The notes under the pieces were generated by a model. It was not told the origin of the DNA, searched no databases, and saw only the letters and a program-made list of their open reading frames with translations. From assembly GCA_938003955.1 (NCBI GenBank), contig CALKXE010000053.1, positions 1 to 64,000 of the forward strand: a stretch of DNA of 64,000 bases, read 5' to 3'. Position numbers and translations under genes: made by a program. Origin of the DNA: an uncultured Saprospiraceae bacterium. GTDB lineage: Bacteria; Bacteroidota; Bacteroidia; Chitinophagales; Saprospiraceae. Shown here one piece after another: positions 17,625 to 26,847 of this stretch (within the stretch, counting starts at the first letter, position 1; every line of letters begins with the position of its first letter).

Positions 17625-18932
17625 ATGAATTCACGGGCATTGTTTCAGAACATTACAAAAGATACCACAAAATCCTATCAAGCATTACAGGCCTTTCGCT
17701 TGGGTGCATCAATTTTACTAAGTATTGTCTTAGTGAAACTGACTTTTACTAAGTCTGAGATTGGTGATTTTGAGTGGTTTTTATTCTTGACTAATGCGCT
17801 TTCTTTTTTCTGGTCAATGGGCTTATTGAATGCGTTCAAAAGTTATTTTCCTTTAAAAAGTGAATTTGAAAAGGCTACACTTATTTCTAATATTTCTTTC
17901 GTTTTTCTTCTATTTGGAGGACTTGCTATAACTGGTATATACTTTACTAGCTATGGAATAGAATTGATTAATCAAGGCAGTTGGGTTTACTTCTGCACCT
18001 TTGTAGTCTTAGGTATATCAGCATCTATAACAGAGCATGTTTTAATTCTAAAAGAAGCTTCTCAGCGTCTCTTTTATTACGGTTTAGTTTCATACAGTAC
18101 CTATTTTATAGGTTTGTCATTAGTTGCTTTATTATACCAATCTATTGATTTTTTATTCATTTATCTTGCAGTATGGGCGGCTTTAAGGTTTCTGTACATG
18201 TTGATCGTTGTCCATAAATATGGAAGGTGGAGTTTAGATATTCCATTGGCAATAAAATTTATTACTTATTCGATTCCTTTGATCATACACGTCCTCCTCG
18301 GCGGAGGTATGGAGTATGTAGATGGTTATTTGGTTGATTTATATTATTCTAGAGACGATTTCACAGTATTTAGATACGGAGCAAGAGAACTTCCGATTAA
18401 CACCATATTTATTACAGCAATGGTAGCTACTATGATTCCTCTTGCTGTAAGTAACCTTAATCTCACATTAGTTGATCTTAGATCAAGGCTTAATAAGTTA
18501 ATGCATTGGTTATTTCCAGTCAGCATCATTCTAGTATTAACTAGTCCGCTTATTTTTCAAGCTGTTTATAATGAAGGATTCCTGAAATCTGCATTCGTAT
18601 TTAATATCTACCTGCTTATTTTGTGCAGTCGCCTCGTACTGCCACAAATAATTTTATATGCCAAACAAAAGAATAATATACTTATGTGGGTAGGATTGTT
18701 AGAGTTGATTGTTAATGTAGCACTTAGCCTTTATCTCATTAAAGAATATGGAATTTTAGGTGTAGCTTCTGCCACAGTGGTTGCATATATTGTACAAAAA
18801 ATCGCACTCGTAGCGTATTGTAGAATTAGACTTGGGATCAACCTTAGAGAGTATCTAGACATTAAAACACATGTTTTGTATTCCGGACTATTATATTTTG
18901 TATTCGCAGTCTCGTATTATATTTATTATTGA
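17625..18932 (+). CDS. polysaccharide flippase-like membrane protein (MATE/Wzx superfamily)
   Basis: This is a 435-residue integral membrane protein with about twelve hydrophobic segments spread along its whole length. It starts with a short amphipathic N-terminus and a first helix at about 27-45. The arrangement and the segment GGGMEYVDGYLVDLYYSRDDFTVFRYGARELP (about 225-257) resemble oligosaccharide flippases of the Wzx/RfbX type, which move lipid-linked sugars across the inner membrane. No glycosyltransferase genes are adjacent, so the cargo is unknown. It converges with the copper monooxygenase gene. Confidence 0.75.
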   Translation: MNSRALFQNITKDTTKSYQALQAFRLGASILLSIVLVKLTFTKSEIGDFEWFLFLTNALSFFWSMGLLNAFKSYFPLKSEFEKATLISNISFVFLLFGGLAITGIYFTSYGIELINQGSWVYFCTFVVLGISASITEHVLILKEASQRLFYYGLVSYSTYFIGLSLVALLYQSIDFLFIYLAVWAALRFLYMLIVVHKYGRWSLDIPLAIKFITYSIPLIIHVLLGGGMEYVDGYLVDLYYSRDDFTVFRYGARELPINTIFITAMVATMIPLAVSNLNLTLVDLRSRLNKLMHWLFPVSIILVLTSPLIFQAVYNEGFLKSAFVFNIYLLILCSRLVLPQIILYAKQKNNILMWVGLLELIVNVALSLYLIKEYGILGVASATVVAYIVQKIALVAYCRIRLGINLREYLDIKTHVLYSGLLYFVFAVSYYIYY

Positions 18933-18965
18933 GACTACATTTATTAAGATGGATCAATAAATTTC

Positions 18966-20549
18966 CTACCCTTTAATCATTTTAGTAGAAAGATTAATGC
19001 CTTCCCCAACTATATGAACAAAATACACACCACTGTTCAATTGGTTTGAATTGATCAAAAGCTTATGTGCACCTATTCCAAAGTATTCATTTTTTCTTAA
19101 TTGTCGAACTAATCTTCCCTCTATATCAAGAAGGCTTACGCTTATTGTTTTGCCATTTTCTAGATTGAAATCTATAGCGGCAAGTCCTTGATTTACAGGA
19201 TTTGGGTATATAGGTTTTACCCAATTCTCATTTCCTAATGTAGGATTTTCCGTTGATGTAGGATCAGAGAAAATTATATTTTCATCTCCTTCATTATATG
19301 GGATGCTAAGAATAGGTAGATAATACATCTCATCTTTTGTACCTTCTCCCCATGATACAAATACTGGTGGATTTGACGGGTTCTGTGGATTGTCAACTGT
19401 GTTATCATATTTGGCAATCGCATGAATAGTAGATCCTTGAAGTGCAGGTATCAATCTGGTGAAATAGTAACCACCTTGCCAGTTGAAGTCCCAATTTTCA
19501 ATCTTTATCATGTTAACCTTATTTCCATCTGGATCTTCAAGCCAAACTTCCCAATCTGTCCCTAGATAGTGCATATGTGGAGATAATCCTATCAAACTTC
19601 TATCTTCATTTAAAGTCCAAGTACCATGGAATTCTTTTTTCTGGTTAGGAGGTAGGATGAATGAGAAAAAACCACCTGGTAAATCAAAAGGAAGCATTAT
19701 TCTATCATCAACGAATCGTTCAATTTCTTCCTCCTCTTCATCTGCGAAAAAGATATTTACTTTTGATTTGTCAGGTGCATCTATTGGCCATGGCGCATAA
19801 TGCATTTGCACGACTAAGTCAGCACCTGCAGACATTTTCTGACCAAGACCATCAGGATAATATATAGGCTTAGTGCCGGGTACATATCCAGGATATTGAT
19901 CTCTATTAATCACTTCATCCGTACCAAATCCTCCAAATCCTATAAATCCATACTCAGGGGTTTGAGCATCATAAGAGGCAGCAGTTCCTTCTGTATCCTC
20001 GAAGAATAATGCATGGTGTACAATCTGGCTATTGCCTGGTCTTAGTTCTATTGCTTTGATTACTCTATCCTCCGTTAAACCAGTGGGAAGCACAAAGTAT
20101 CTATATTCATCTTGATTGTTACCTGGATGAATGTGTGTTTGGTCAAATTCTAAGATTAAGTCAGGTTCTCCTAAAAGAGACTCTTCAGGAAAATCAGGCA
20201 AGTTTGGTTCCTCAGTGCTATTGCCATATTCTGCGCCTTGATCTACCCAATCAATAATAATCTGTTTTTCAGTATCTGTTAAGTAATACTCTCCGATGAA
20301 GTGACTATAATCTGGATCTGCTTTCCAGGGTGGCATATATCCAGTAGAAACAACTTCTTTTATTATACTCGCTCTATTCACAGCGTCATCATAAGAAGTA
20401 AGTGTAAATGGACCTATTTCTCCAGTTCTATGGCAAGATGTACACTTATCATAAATGATATTTGCAACATCTTTGGTATACGTTTTTTGAGCGGTAGTAA
20501 ATGATATCACTGCTATCGAGAAGATAAGTACACTAAATAATTTTTTCAT
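18966..20549 (-). CDS. secreted cytochrome c/PHM-type copper monooxygenase with T9SS sorting domain
   Basis: This 527-residue exported fusion has a signal peptide (1-20) and a small c-type heme domain with CTSCH at 36-40 and a distal Met in YMPPWKADP. A domain resembling peptidylglycine alpha-hydroxylating monooxygenase follows. The copper ligands are all visible: His178/His179 and His250 for one copper, His325/His327 (SPHMHYLG) and Met408 (TKDEMYY) for the other. The C-terminal about 85 residues (IYPNPVNQG..., ending LSTKMIKG) are a type A T9SS sorting domain. The heme could deliver the electrons that ascorbate supplies in animals, which is an inference. Two thioredoxin-fold genes precede it on the same strand. 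Confidence 0.9.
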   Translation of the reverse strand: MKKLFSVLIFSIAVISFTTAQKTYTKDVANIIYDKCTSCHRTGEIGPFTLTSYDDAVNRASIIKEVVSTGYMPPWKADPDYSHFIGEYYLTDTEKQIIIDWVDQGAEYGNSTEEPNLPDFPEESLLGEPDLILEFDQTHIHPGNNQDEYRYFVLPTGLTEDRVIKAIELRPGNSQIVHHALFFEDTEGTAASYDAQTPEYGFIGFGGFGTDEVINRDQYPGYVPGTKPIYYPDGLGQKMSAGADLVVQMHYAPWPIDAPDKSKVNIFFADEEEEEIERFVDDRIMLPFDLPGGFFSFILPPNQKKEFHGTWTLNEDRSLIGLSPHMHYLGTDWEVWLEDPDGNKVNMIKIENWDFNWQGGYYFTRLIPALQGSTIHAIAKYDNTVDNPQNPSNPPVFVSWGEGTKDEMYYLPILSIPYNEGDENIIFSDPTSTENPTLGNENWVKPIYPNPVNQGLAAIDFNLENGKTISVSLLDIEGRLVRQLRKNEYFGIGAHKLLINSNQLNSGVYFVHIVGEGINLSTKMIKG

Positions 20550-20610
20550 TTTTCAATTGTATTAGATTGGCTAATTCATTTTGGGGTATCACAAAACTTA
20601 TTGCTAAGGT

Positions 20611-21159
20611 CTATTTTTTTTGGTTGATATGATCACTATAATTGATAAAACAGCCAATAGGCTCGGCGAATTGGATCAAAACCTCTTTGGATGCGATTGT
20701 TTGTTCTATAGCATTGACCAATTCGTGTTCTGTGACAACATTTCGACGCTTTCCTAATCGGACAAATTTATTGTCTATCCTTCCTTGATATATAATTTTC
20801 TTCGTTGTGTGGTTATAGAGGATAGCCTCTGGAGTGACCTGAGCATTCCATTTTTTTGCTTGTTCTTTATAATAATCAGTTTGCAAAGGGAATTCTACTT
20901 GATAAGTCTCTTTAAATTGATCTATCTTTTTTCTTTTTGAAGAGAAGTTAGGAAAGTATCCTTGAAAGCTTATCCTTGACCCATATTCTAAATATAAATC
21001 ATTTAACAAAACTGTGTAATTAAGGCAAATTGGACAATCGTCTAAAAGAAAGAGATATAGACTGAGGCTATCTGTATTTGACGATGTTTGGTCTATGTTC
21101 TGAGCTTGCGTAGAACTAACTTGGAGCACAAAGAATAGTAAAAAACAGATTATTCTCAT
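20611..21159 (-). CDS. secreted thioredoxin-fold (redoxin) protein
   Basis: This 182-residue protein has a signal peptide (to about residue 20). A thioredoxin-like domain has Cys42 and Cys45 in DDCPICLNYTV, a cis-Pro region VTPEAILYN, and a following strand KKIIYQGRIDNKF. This layout is seen in AhpC/TSA-like proteins that lie next to cytochrome c/copper monooxygenase genes. It lies 61 bases upstream of that gene on the same strand, so a role in its maturation, copper loading or electron supply in the periplasm is plausible but unproven. Confidence 0.75.
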   Translation of the reverse strand: MRIICFLLFFVLQVSSTQAQNIDQTSSNTDSLSLYLFLLDDCPICLNYTVLLNDLYLEYGSRISFQGYFPNFSSKRKKIDQFKETYQVEFPLQTDYYKEQAKKWNAQVTPEAILYNHTTKKIIYQGRIDNKFVRLGKRRNVVTEHELVNAIEQTIASKEVLIQFAEPIGCFINYSDHINQKK

Positions 21160-21289
21160 ACTCTAATTTATTAAGTTTAATCTAGAACAACTTCAAAGTT
21201 CTGCTTGTCAGTCATCATCCCAAAACAAATCAACAAATCAAACATTTGATATTTCTAACAAGAAATGTAATGAGGAATAAAGGAAGTCT

Positions 21290-21841
21290 TTAGTGACTCA
21301 CTGTATGAACATTAGGATTTGTTTTGTAGGTTCTTGTATAAGATCCCCATGGTTCACTTTTATAAAAATCGCCAGAAAAGTATGTCATAATCATCTCAAA
21401 TGTTTTCTCATCTTGAAATCCAGGTATAGGTTGGATTACAGATAATTCTTCATCTAAGAATACAACAGTAGGATAACTAAGATGACCCTGTGTAATTGCT
21501 ACTGCAAGCTCATGGTATCCTTTTCTACCATTCCTAACATACTTATATGTTTGTCCATTAAAATCAATATCTCTTTTGGTTTCAGCATCGAATCTGATTG
21601 CATAAAAGTTCTTGTTGACAAACGTCGCAATTTTATCTTTTTGAAATGTAGCTTTATCCATCTTCTTGCACCAAGTACACCACTCTGTGTAAATGTCTAC
21701 TAAGATTTTCTTTTGCTCTTTCTTCTGAGCTTCTAAAGCATCCTCCCAGGAGATCCATTTGATCTTATTTTGGGCCTGTGTAGTATTAGTAAAACTAATA
21801 AGTGAAAATAAAACAAGAGATATTTTAAAGATACTTTTCAT
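21290..21841 (-). CDS. secreted thioredoxin-family protein
   Basis: The 183-residue protein has a signal peptide (to about A23) and a thioredoxin_7/DUF255-type domain, with active site WCTWCKK (Cys55, Cys58) and a cis-Pro in LSYPTVVFLDEE. A segment FNGQTYKYVRNGRKGYHELAVA sits between them. It is likely a periplasmic thiol oxidoreductase. It starts the minus-strand run that continues with the redoxin and the copper monooxygenase, with 130 bases between the two thioredoxin-fold genes. Confidence 0.75.
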   Translation of the reverse strand: MKSIFKISLVLFSLISFTNTTQAQNKIKWISWEDALEAQKKEQKKILVDIYTEWCTWCKKMDKATFQKDKIATFVNKNFYAIRFDAETKRDIDFNGQTYKYVRNGRKGYHELAVAITQGHLSYPTVVFLDEELSVIQPIPGFQDEKTFEMIMTYFSGDFYKSEPWGSYTRTYKTNPNVHTVSH

Positions 21842-22068
21842 ACCGTATTTCTGTTAAATAAAAGGCTACCCAAATGGACAGTTATTGTTAGTAAATAAAA
21901 CGTTTTAGTTGATTTTCGCTTCGCTTCACTTCAATAATTTGTTTATTCTTATATTCAAATAACGATAGAAATTATGGATTTACCTTGAAAACTGAACGCT
22001 TTAATTCTTTTTTAACGAATTCCTTAACAGTAATACCAATTGTGCTAAATAATTAATGGTGTTGCTTT

Positions 22069-23109
22069 TTACCTATTATTGTTTTTTACTATATGTATAG
22101 TATTATCAGCAATTAATGTTGAATCAACTAAATGCCCATGAATATGGGGAGCTTTAGCACCGGAATGTAACTTTACTGGCGTATTTATTATGATAGCTTC
22201 ATCCCAAAGTCCACTTTTTATAAAACTTTTTATCAATTGAGCTCCACCTTCTACCATTAAGTGATAAATATTCAAATGTAATAATTCATTACATAGATTT
22301 GTTAAAAAATCCTCAGAATGAAAATCAAGGACAATGAGTGATTTGTTATTTGAGTGGACGTAATCTTTCTTTTCAGTAATTATGATAGTGTAGTGTATAT
22401 CAGATAGTAATGTTAAGTCTTTTGGTAATTTTTCTTCTCGATCAAGCACTATTCTTATCGGTTGTTTACCGGGGAAGTTCCTTAGTGTTAATGATGGATT
22501 ATCGATAAGCCCAGTATTGGTACCAATAAGGATTGCGTCGGTGTAAGCTCTTAGCTTATGCGTATATACATTTGTGAATGGATTTGTCAGATGGACTTGG
22601 CCATTTTCTTGGCCTATGAAATTATCAGCACTTTTTGCAAATTTGATCTGAATGAAAGGCCGTTTTTTTATATTGACAGCTTCAAACTCTGATATCAAAT
22701 GTATCGCTTGATTTGACTGTTCTGAAATTATTACATCCCGGCCTTTACTTTTTAGTTTTTCAATCGATTTGAGGTAGACTTTTTCCGTGGGGTCGGGGAG
22801 AGCGATTCTTATTTTGGGTATATTCTCTTTTAAGATAAGATCCACGCAAGGTGGTGTTGCTCCATAATGATGACAAGGTTCCAATGATATATAAATCGTA
22901 CTATTTTCTATTAAATGTTTGTCTTCATCTCTAACGCTATTTACAGCATTGACTTCAGCATGATGAGTACCAGCTAATTTGTGGTATCCTTCTCCAATGA
23001 TTCTATTTTTATAGACAATAACAGATCCTACCTTGGGGTTAGGACGAACCTCACCTTTACCTAGATTAGCCAAGTCAAAACATCTTTGAAAATATAGCTT
23101 ATCCAGCAT
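22069..23109 (-). CDS. ribD: bifunctional riboflavin biosynthesis protein RibD
   Basis: RibD deaminates and then reduces the pyrimidine intermediate of riboflavin synthesis. From the ATG at 23109 it has 346 residues. The deaminase domain has HAE at 50-52 and the zinc cysteines Cys79 and Cys88 in EPCHHYGATPPC. The reductase domain starts near residue 148 (RPFIQIKFAKSADN) and includes ILIGTNTGLIDNPSLT and MVEGGAQLIKSF. A TTG two codons upstream is possible but the ATG is preferred. The start lies inside the end of the cysteine desulfurase gene (11-base overlap), indicating translational coupling. RibH is encoded 20 kb away at 43311. Confidence 0.95.
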   Translation of the reverse strand: MLDKLYFQRCFDLANLGKGEVRPNPKVGSVIVYKNRIIGEGYHKLAGTHHAEVNAVNSVRDEDKHLIENSTIYISLEPCHHYGATPPCVDLILKENIPKIRIALPDPTEKVYLKSIEKLKSKGRDVIISEQSNQAIHLISEFEAVNIKKRPFIQIKFAKSADNFIGQENGQVHLTNPFTNVYTHKLRAYTDAILIGTNTGLIDNPSLTLRNFPGKQPIRIVLDREEKLPKDLTLLSDIHYTIIITEKKDYVHSNNKSLIVLDFHSEDFLTNLCNELLHLNIYHLMVEGGAQLIKSFIKSGLWDEAIIINTPVKLHSGAKAPHIHGHLVDSTLIADNTIHIVKNNNR

Positions 23110-24259
23110 TTGCAAATTCTGGTTTTACAGGTGTCATTGATTTTAATTTTTCTATAACTTCATCTGCTTCTTCCACAGAATTATACTTAGAAAATGAAAA
23201 TCTTACCGTTTTCCTTTCTGTCTCATGGCCGATAGCTATCAAGACGTGCGAGTCATTCTCTATTCCTGAACTACATGCACTACCTGATGATGCACTGATG
23301 CCGGATATATCTAGATTAAACATTAGCATATCTGCCTTCGGAGAAGCAGGGAAAGAAACACTCAGTACATGATGCATATATAGTTCTTCAGTATTTCCAT
23401 TGATCCGAATATCTTCGAATTCAGTTAACAGTCTATGGATAAATCGTTCTCTTATTTCTGTAATATGTGTTATAGTTGAATCTTGTTCTGTTACTGCAAT
23501 TTCTAAAGCCTCAGCCATTCCAGCAATCCCGATTACGTTTTCGGTACCCGCTCTCATATTCCGTTCCTGTGCTCCTCCATGAATGAATGGTGGTATAATA
23601 TTGTCGTCATTCATATAGAAAAAACCAGCTCCTTTAGGACCGTGAAACTTATGTGCAGTGCCAGAAAGAAAGGCTATTGGAGTTTCATTAACGTCGATGT
23701 TATATTTGCCCATCGCTTGTACAGAATCTGTATGTAACAACACATTATCATGATTGCTACATATGCCACTTACTAACTTGAGATCAAGCATTGTTCCTAT
23801 CTCATTATTACCAAGCATCAGTGAGACTAGAGTCTTGTCCGATGTAGAAGAGAGTATAGTGGACAATTGATCATAGTCTATATTCCCTCGGGAATCTACA
23901 TTCAACATTACAATGTTTACTCCTTTTTTATCACGAAGATAATCCATAGAGTGAAGTATACAGTGGTGTTCTGTTGGTGCACTTATGATTTGAGTAACTC
24001 CAAGGTAGTCCACACAATTCTTGAGAATCATATTATTAGACTCGGTTGCAGAGGAGGTAAAGAAAATTTCACCTATTGATGCTTTTACCGTTCTTGCGAT
24101 ACGCTTTCGAGCATCTTCAATAATAGAACGTGCGTGCCTGCCATGGAAGTGAATAGACGAAGGATTACCATAATGATTCTTCATTACGTCAATCATTCGA
24201 TCTTGTACTCTTGGGTCAAGCGGCGAAGTGGATGCATTATCAAAGTATATTCTATTCAT
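23099..24259 (-). CDS. cysteine desulfurase, NifS/IscS family
   Basis: This PLP enzyme removes sulfur from cysteine for Fe-S clusters or tRNA thiolation. The 386-residue protein starts MNRIYFDNASTSPLDP. His98 (TEHHCIL) stacks on PLP, Lys204 (GTAHKFHGPKG) binds it, and Cys329 in SSGSACSSG is the persulfide-carrying residue on a loop of IscS/NifS type. A Shine-Dalgarno-like AAGGAG lies 5 bases before the ATG and a TATCTTTG promoter 20 bases before it. No iscU or regulator is nearby. It is transcribed with ribD. Confidence 0.9.
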   Translation of the reverse strand: MNRIYFDNASTSPLDPRVQDRMIDVMKNHYGNPSSIHFHGRHARSIIEDARKRIARTVKASIGEIFFTSSATESNNMILKNCVDYLGVTQIISAPTEHHCILHSMDYLRDKKGVNIVMLNVDSRGNIDYDQLSTILSSTSDKTLVSLMLGNNEIGTMLDLKLVSGICSNHDNVLLHTDSVQAMGKYNIDVNETPIAFLSGTAHKFHGPKGAGFFYMNDDNIIPPFIHGGAQERNMRAGTENVIGIAGMAEALEIAVTEQDSTITHITEIRERFIHRLLTEFEDIRINGNTEELYMHHVLSVSFPASPKADMLMFNLDISGISASSGSACSSGIENDSHVLIAIGHETERKTVRFSFSKYNSVEEADEVIEKLKSMTPVKPEFANAG

Positions 24260-24278
24260 ATTATCTCCTTGTTATTTG

Positions 24279-24286
24279 CAAAGATA
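24279..24286 (-). promoter_or_regulatory. -7 promoter element for the cysteine desulfurase-ribD unit
   Basis: On the minus strand this reads TATCTTTG, 19 bases before the ATG at 24259, and is followed by the AAGGAG ribosome-binding site at 24265-24270. Confidence 0.6.
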
Positions 24287-24352
24287 GTGAACTGAATAAT
24301 ATGGACTCATCTTAAAATGAAAACTTTACTAATAATTATGTTTCTCTATGAA

Positions 24353-25852
24353 TTAAATTAATGCTTTCGAAAACCAACCATCCACTAAATCAGACTCTCC
24401 ACATGTTCCATCTTTGTGAGAAAATTCGTTTGCTTTATTACAATATTCATAATCAATCGCCCAAGCTTTATGATTCATAGCGAGCTCGTTGATTGCATCA
24501 CAGATGAATCGTACTTCTTCGTCAGTCATAGTAGGGTGTAGCGATAATCTTACCCAGCCTGGTTTGTTAGTCATGTCTCCCATGCTTACTGACTGTGTAA
24601 TTGATTGAGAGGTCTCATAAGATACTTCTAATAAATAGTGTCCATATGTTCCTGCACAAGAACAACCACCTCTGACTTGGATTCCGAATCTGTCGTTCAA
24701 TAGTTTTACTGCAAGATTATAGTGTAGATCTTCTATATAAAAAGAAATAATCCCTAATCGATCTTTAAATTTATCTGCGAGTATGTGAAGGTTAGCAATA
24801 GAAGATAGTCTAGGCCAAGCTATATCTAATAATTCATGCTCTCTAGCTACGATCTTTTCAGTACTCATTTTTTCCTTTAATTGAATACTTAGCGCAACTC
24901 TCATTGTCTGTAGAAATGAAGGTGTTCCTCCGTCCTCTCTGGCTTCTATAGCATCATAATACTTATGATCGCCCCATGGATTTGTCCAGTCTACTGTTCC
25001 TCCACCTGGATTGTCAGGTACTTTGTTAGAGTATAGTTTTTGATTAAATAAAAGTATGCCCGAACTAGATGGCCCACCAAGAAACTTATGTGGACTGAAA
25101 AATATAGCGTCTAATGACTCCTCTTCGGATGGATGCATATCAATATCAATATAAGGTGCAGAGCACGCAAAGTCAACAAAGCACAATCCTTCGTTTTGAT
25201 GCATTATCTTCGCTATGTCATGATATGGGGTAAATATCCCTGTGACATTACTGCACGATGTAACAGCTGCAATTTTGACCTTTCTGTCCTTATATTTCTC
25301 TATTAGTTCTTGTAAATGCTCTAGATCACAAGATCCTTCAGGGCAAGCTTTTATTATTTCTAAATCACAAATCGTTTCTAACCAACTGGTCTGATTGCTG
25401 TGATGTTCCATATGAGAACAGAAGACGATAGGTCTTTCATTAACGGGGATTTCAAATTTATTAGCAAATTTTTCATGAATCTTTAATCCTAATATTCTTT
25501 GGAACTTATTTACCACTCCGGTCATTCCAGAATTTGACGAAATCAGAATGTCATGTTCGTTGGCATTTACATGCGTTTTGATGATTTCTTTTGCTTTATG
25601 GTAAGCCAATGTCATCGATGATCCTGTAATAGTCGTTTCAGTATGCGTATTACCTACATAAGGATACATCTCTTCATTGAATAATTTTTCAATAGGAGCG
25701 TACATACGGCCACTTGCGATCCAGTCAGCGTATATTATTCTCTTTTGTCCAAATGGAGATTCAAAAGTTTGATTTTGACCAATTATGTTATGCCGGAATT
25801 GATCAAAGTACGTCTCTAAAGACGTCTGGCTAGTTATAGTTGTTGTGTTCAT
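24353..25852 (-). CDS. class-V aminotransferase (cysteine desulfurase-like)
   Basis: The 499-residue PLP protein is longer than IscS or SufS, with an N-terminal extension of about 35 residues before IIYADWIASGRMY. Lys256 in FFSPHKFLGGPSSSG is the PLP lysine and SHMEHHSNQTSW corresponds to the His region. Near the C-terminus, VRGGCSCAGTYGHYLL places cysteines where SufS-type enzymes differ from NifS. I would not assign a substrate. The gene is separated from the NifS-type gene by 93 bases on the same strand, but that gene has its own promoter. The final 60 residues (CDAINELAMNHKAW..., CNKANEFSHKDG) are a family-specific tail. Confidence 0.8.
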   Translation of the reverse strand: MNTTTITSQTSLETYFDQFRHNIIGQNQTFESPFGQKRIIYADWIASGRMYAPIEKLFNEEMYPYVGNTHTETTITGSSMTLAYHKAKEIIKTHVNANEHDILISSNSGMTGVVNKFQRILGLKIHEKFANKFEIPVNERPIVFCSHMEHHSNQTSWLETICDLEIIKACPEGSCDLEHLQELIEKYKDRKVKIAAVTSCSNVTGIFTPYHDIAKIMHQNEGLCFVDFACSAPYIDIDMHPSEEESLDAIFFSPHKFLGGPSSSGILLFNQKLYSNKVPDNPGGGTVDWTNPWGDHKYYDAIEAREDGGTPSFLQTMRVALSIQLKEKMSTEKIVAREHELLDIAWPRLSSIANLHILADKFKDRLGIISFYIEDLHYNLAVKLLNDRFGIQVRGGCSCAGTYGHYLLEVSYETSQSITQSVSMGDMTNKPGWVRLSLHPTMTDEEVRFICDAINELAMNHKAWAIDYEYCNKANEFSHKDGTCGESDLVDGWFSKALI

Positions 25853-26055
25853 TATGGTTAGGGTTTTATAATGTTCAAGTAAATATAATTAGCACAATTG
25901 ACATTCTCGAATAAAATAAATAAGAAATGTCAGCTATGAGTTAATAAAGTTTTATTCCACTTTTGGAATGTTATTTGACTATATATAATAGTATTGATTC
26001 CATTTGATCTCTTCATATAGAATTTGTACGCTTAATAGCTTAAAAACAATCACTT

Positions 26056-26847
26056 ATGAGAAGTATTTGGAAAGGACATATCAGGTTTTCTTTAGTTACT
26101 ATACCGATACAGATATTTAATGCTGTAGAAAAAGGAAATGATATAAGTTTCAAACAACTCCATAGCGAGGATAATGGTCGTATTACGTACAAGAAAATTT
26201 GTACAGTTTGTGATGAAGAAGTGCCATATGGGGATATCGCAAAAGGATACGAATATGAACCTGACCAGTACGTTGTTTTCAAGAAAGAAGAGTTTTCAGC
26301 GATTAAGCTAAAAAGTAATAGAGCTATAGATGTGGATGCATTCGTTGATGTAGATGAGGTGCATCCTTCTAGATTCGAGGCAGTTTATTATGTCGGGCCT
26401 AATGGTGATATTGGAATTCAGACATTCAATTTATTTAGAAAAGCACTGATAAAGACCAATAAGGCTGGGGTAGGTAGGATTATCTTGAGAGATAGAGAAG
26501 ATGTAGTTTTAATTACTGCCCAAGGAGATGGTTTGATCATGTACAAGCTAAGGTATCCATATGAATTAAGAAAGATGGAAGATGTTCCAGACCTCGAAGA
26601 TGCAGACGTTGATGAAACGCAACTTAAACTTGCAGAGACACTTATAGCATCCTTAGATAAGCCGTTTACTGAGATTGATTTCGAGGATAGATATAGAGAT
26701 GCATTACTTGAGTTAGTAGAGGATAAAGTATCTGGTAAAGAGATAGTTACGCTATCTGAAGAAGCGGAGTCAGCGCCGGTTGTAGATATAATGGATGCGT
26801 TAAAGAAGAGTATAGAGGATGCTAAGAAAGTAAAAGAGGATAAATAG
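26056..26847 (+). CDS. ku: Ku protein (non-homologous end joining)
   Basis: Bacterial Ku homodimers encircle DNA ends and recruit repair enzymes. The 263-residue protein begins MRSIWKGHIRFSLVTIPIQIFNAVE, the classic Ku start, continues with RITYKKICTVCDEEVPYGDIAKGYEYEPDQYV and the beta-barrel/bridge region. It ends after a helical arm (VDIMDALKKSIEDAKKVKEDK) with only a short Lys-rich tail. No LigD ligase/polymerase is present in the window. The stop codon abuts the ATG of an ExoIII-like nuclease gene, so the two are almost certainly translated together. Confidence 0.95.
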   Translation: MRSIWKGHIRFSLVTIPIQIFNAVEKGNDISFKQLHSEDNGRITYKKICTVCDEEVPYGDIAKGYEYEPDQYVVFKKEEFSAIKLKSNRAIDVDAFVDVDEVHPSRFEAVYYVGPNGDIGIQTFNLFRKALIKTNKAGVGRIILRDREDVVLITAQGDGLIMYKLRYPYELRKMEDVPDLEDADVDETQLKLAETLIASLDKPFTEIDFEDRYRDALLELVEDKVSGKEIVTLSEEAESAPVVDIMDALKKSIEDAKKVKEDK

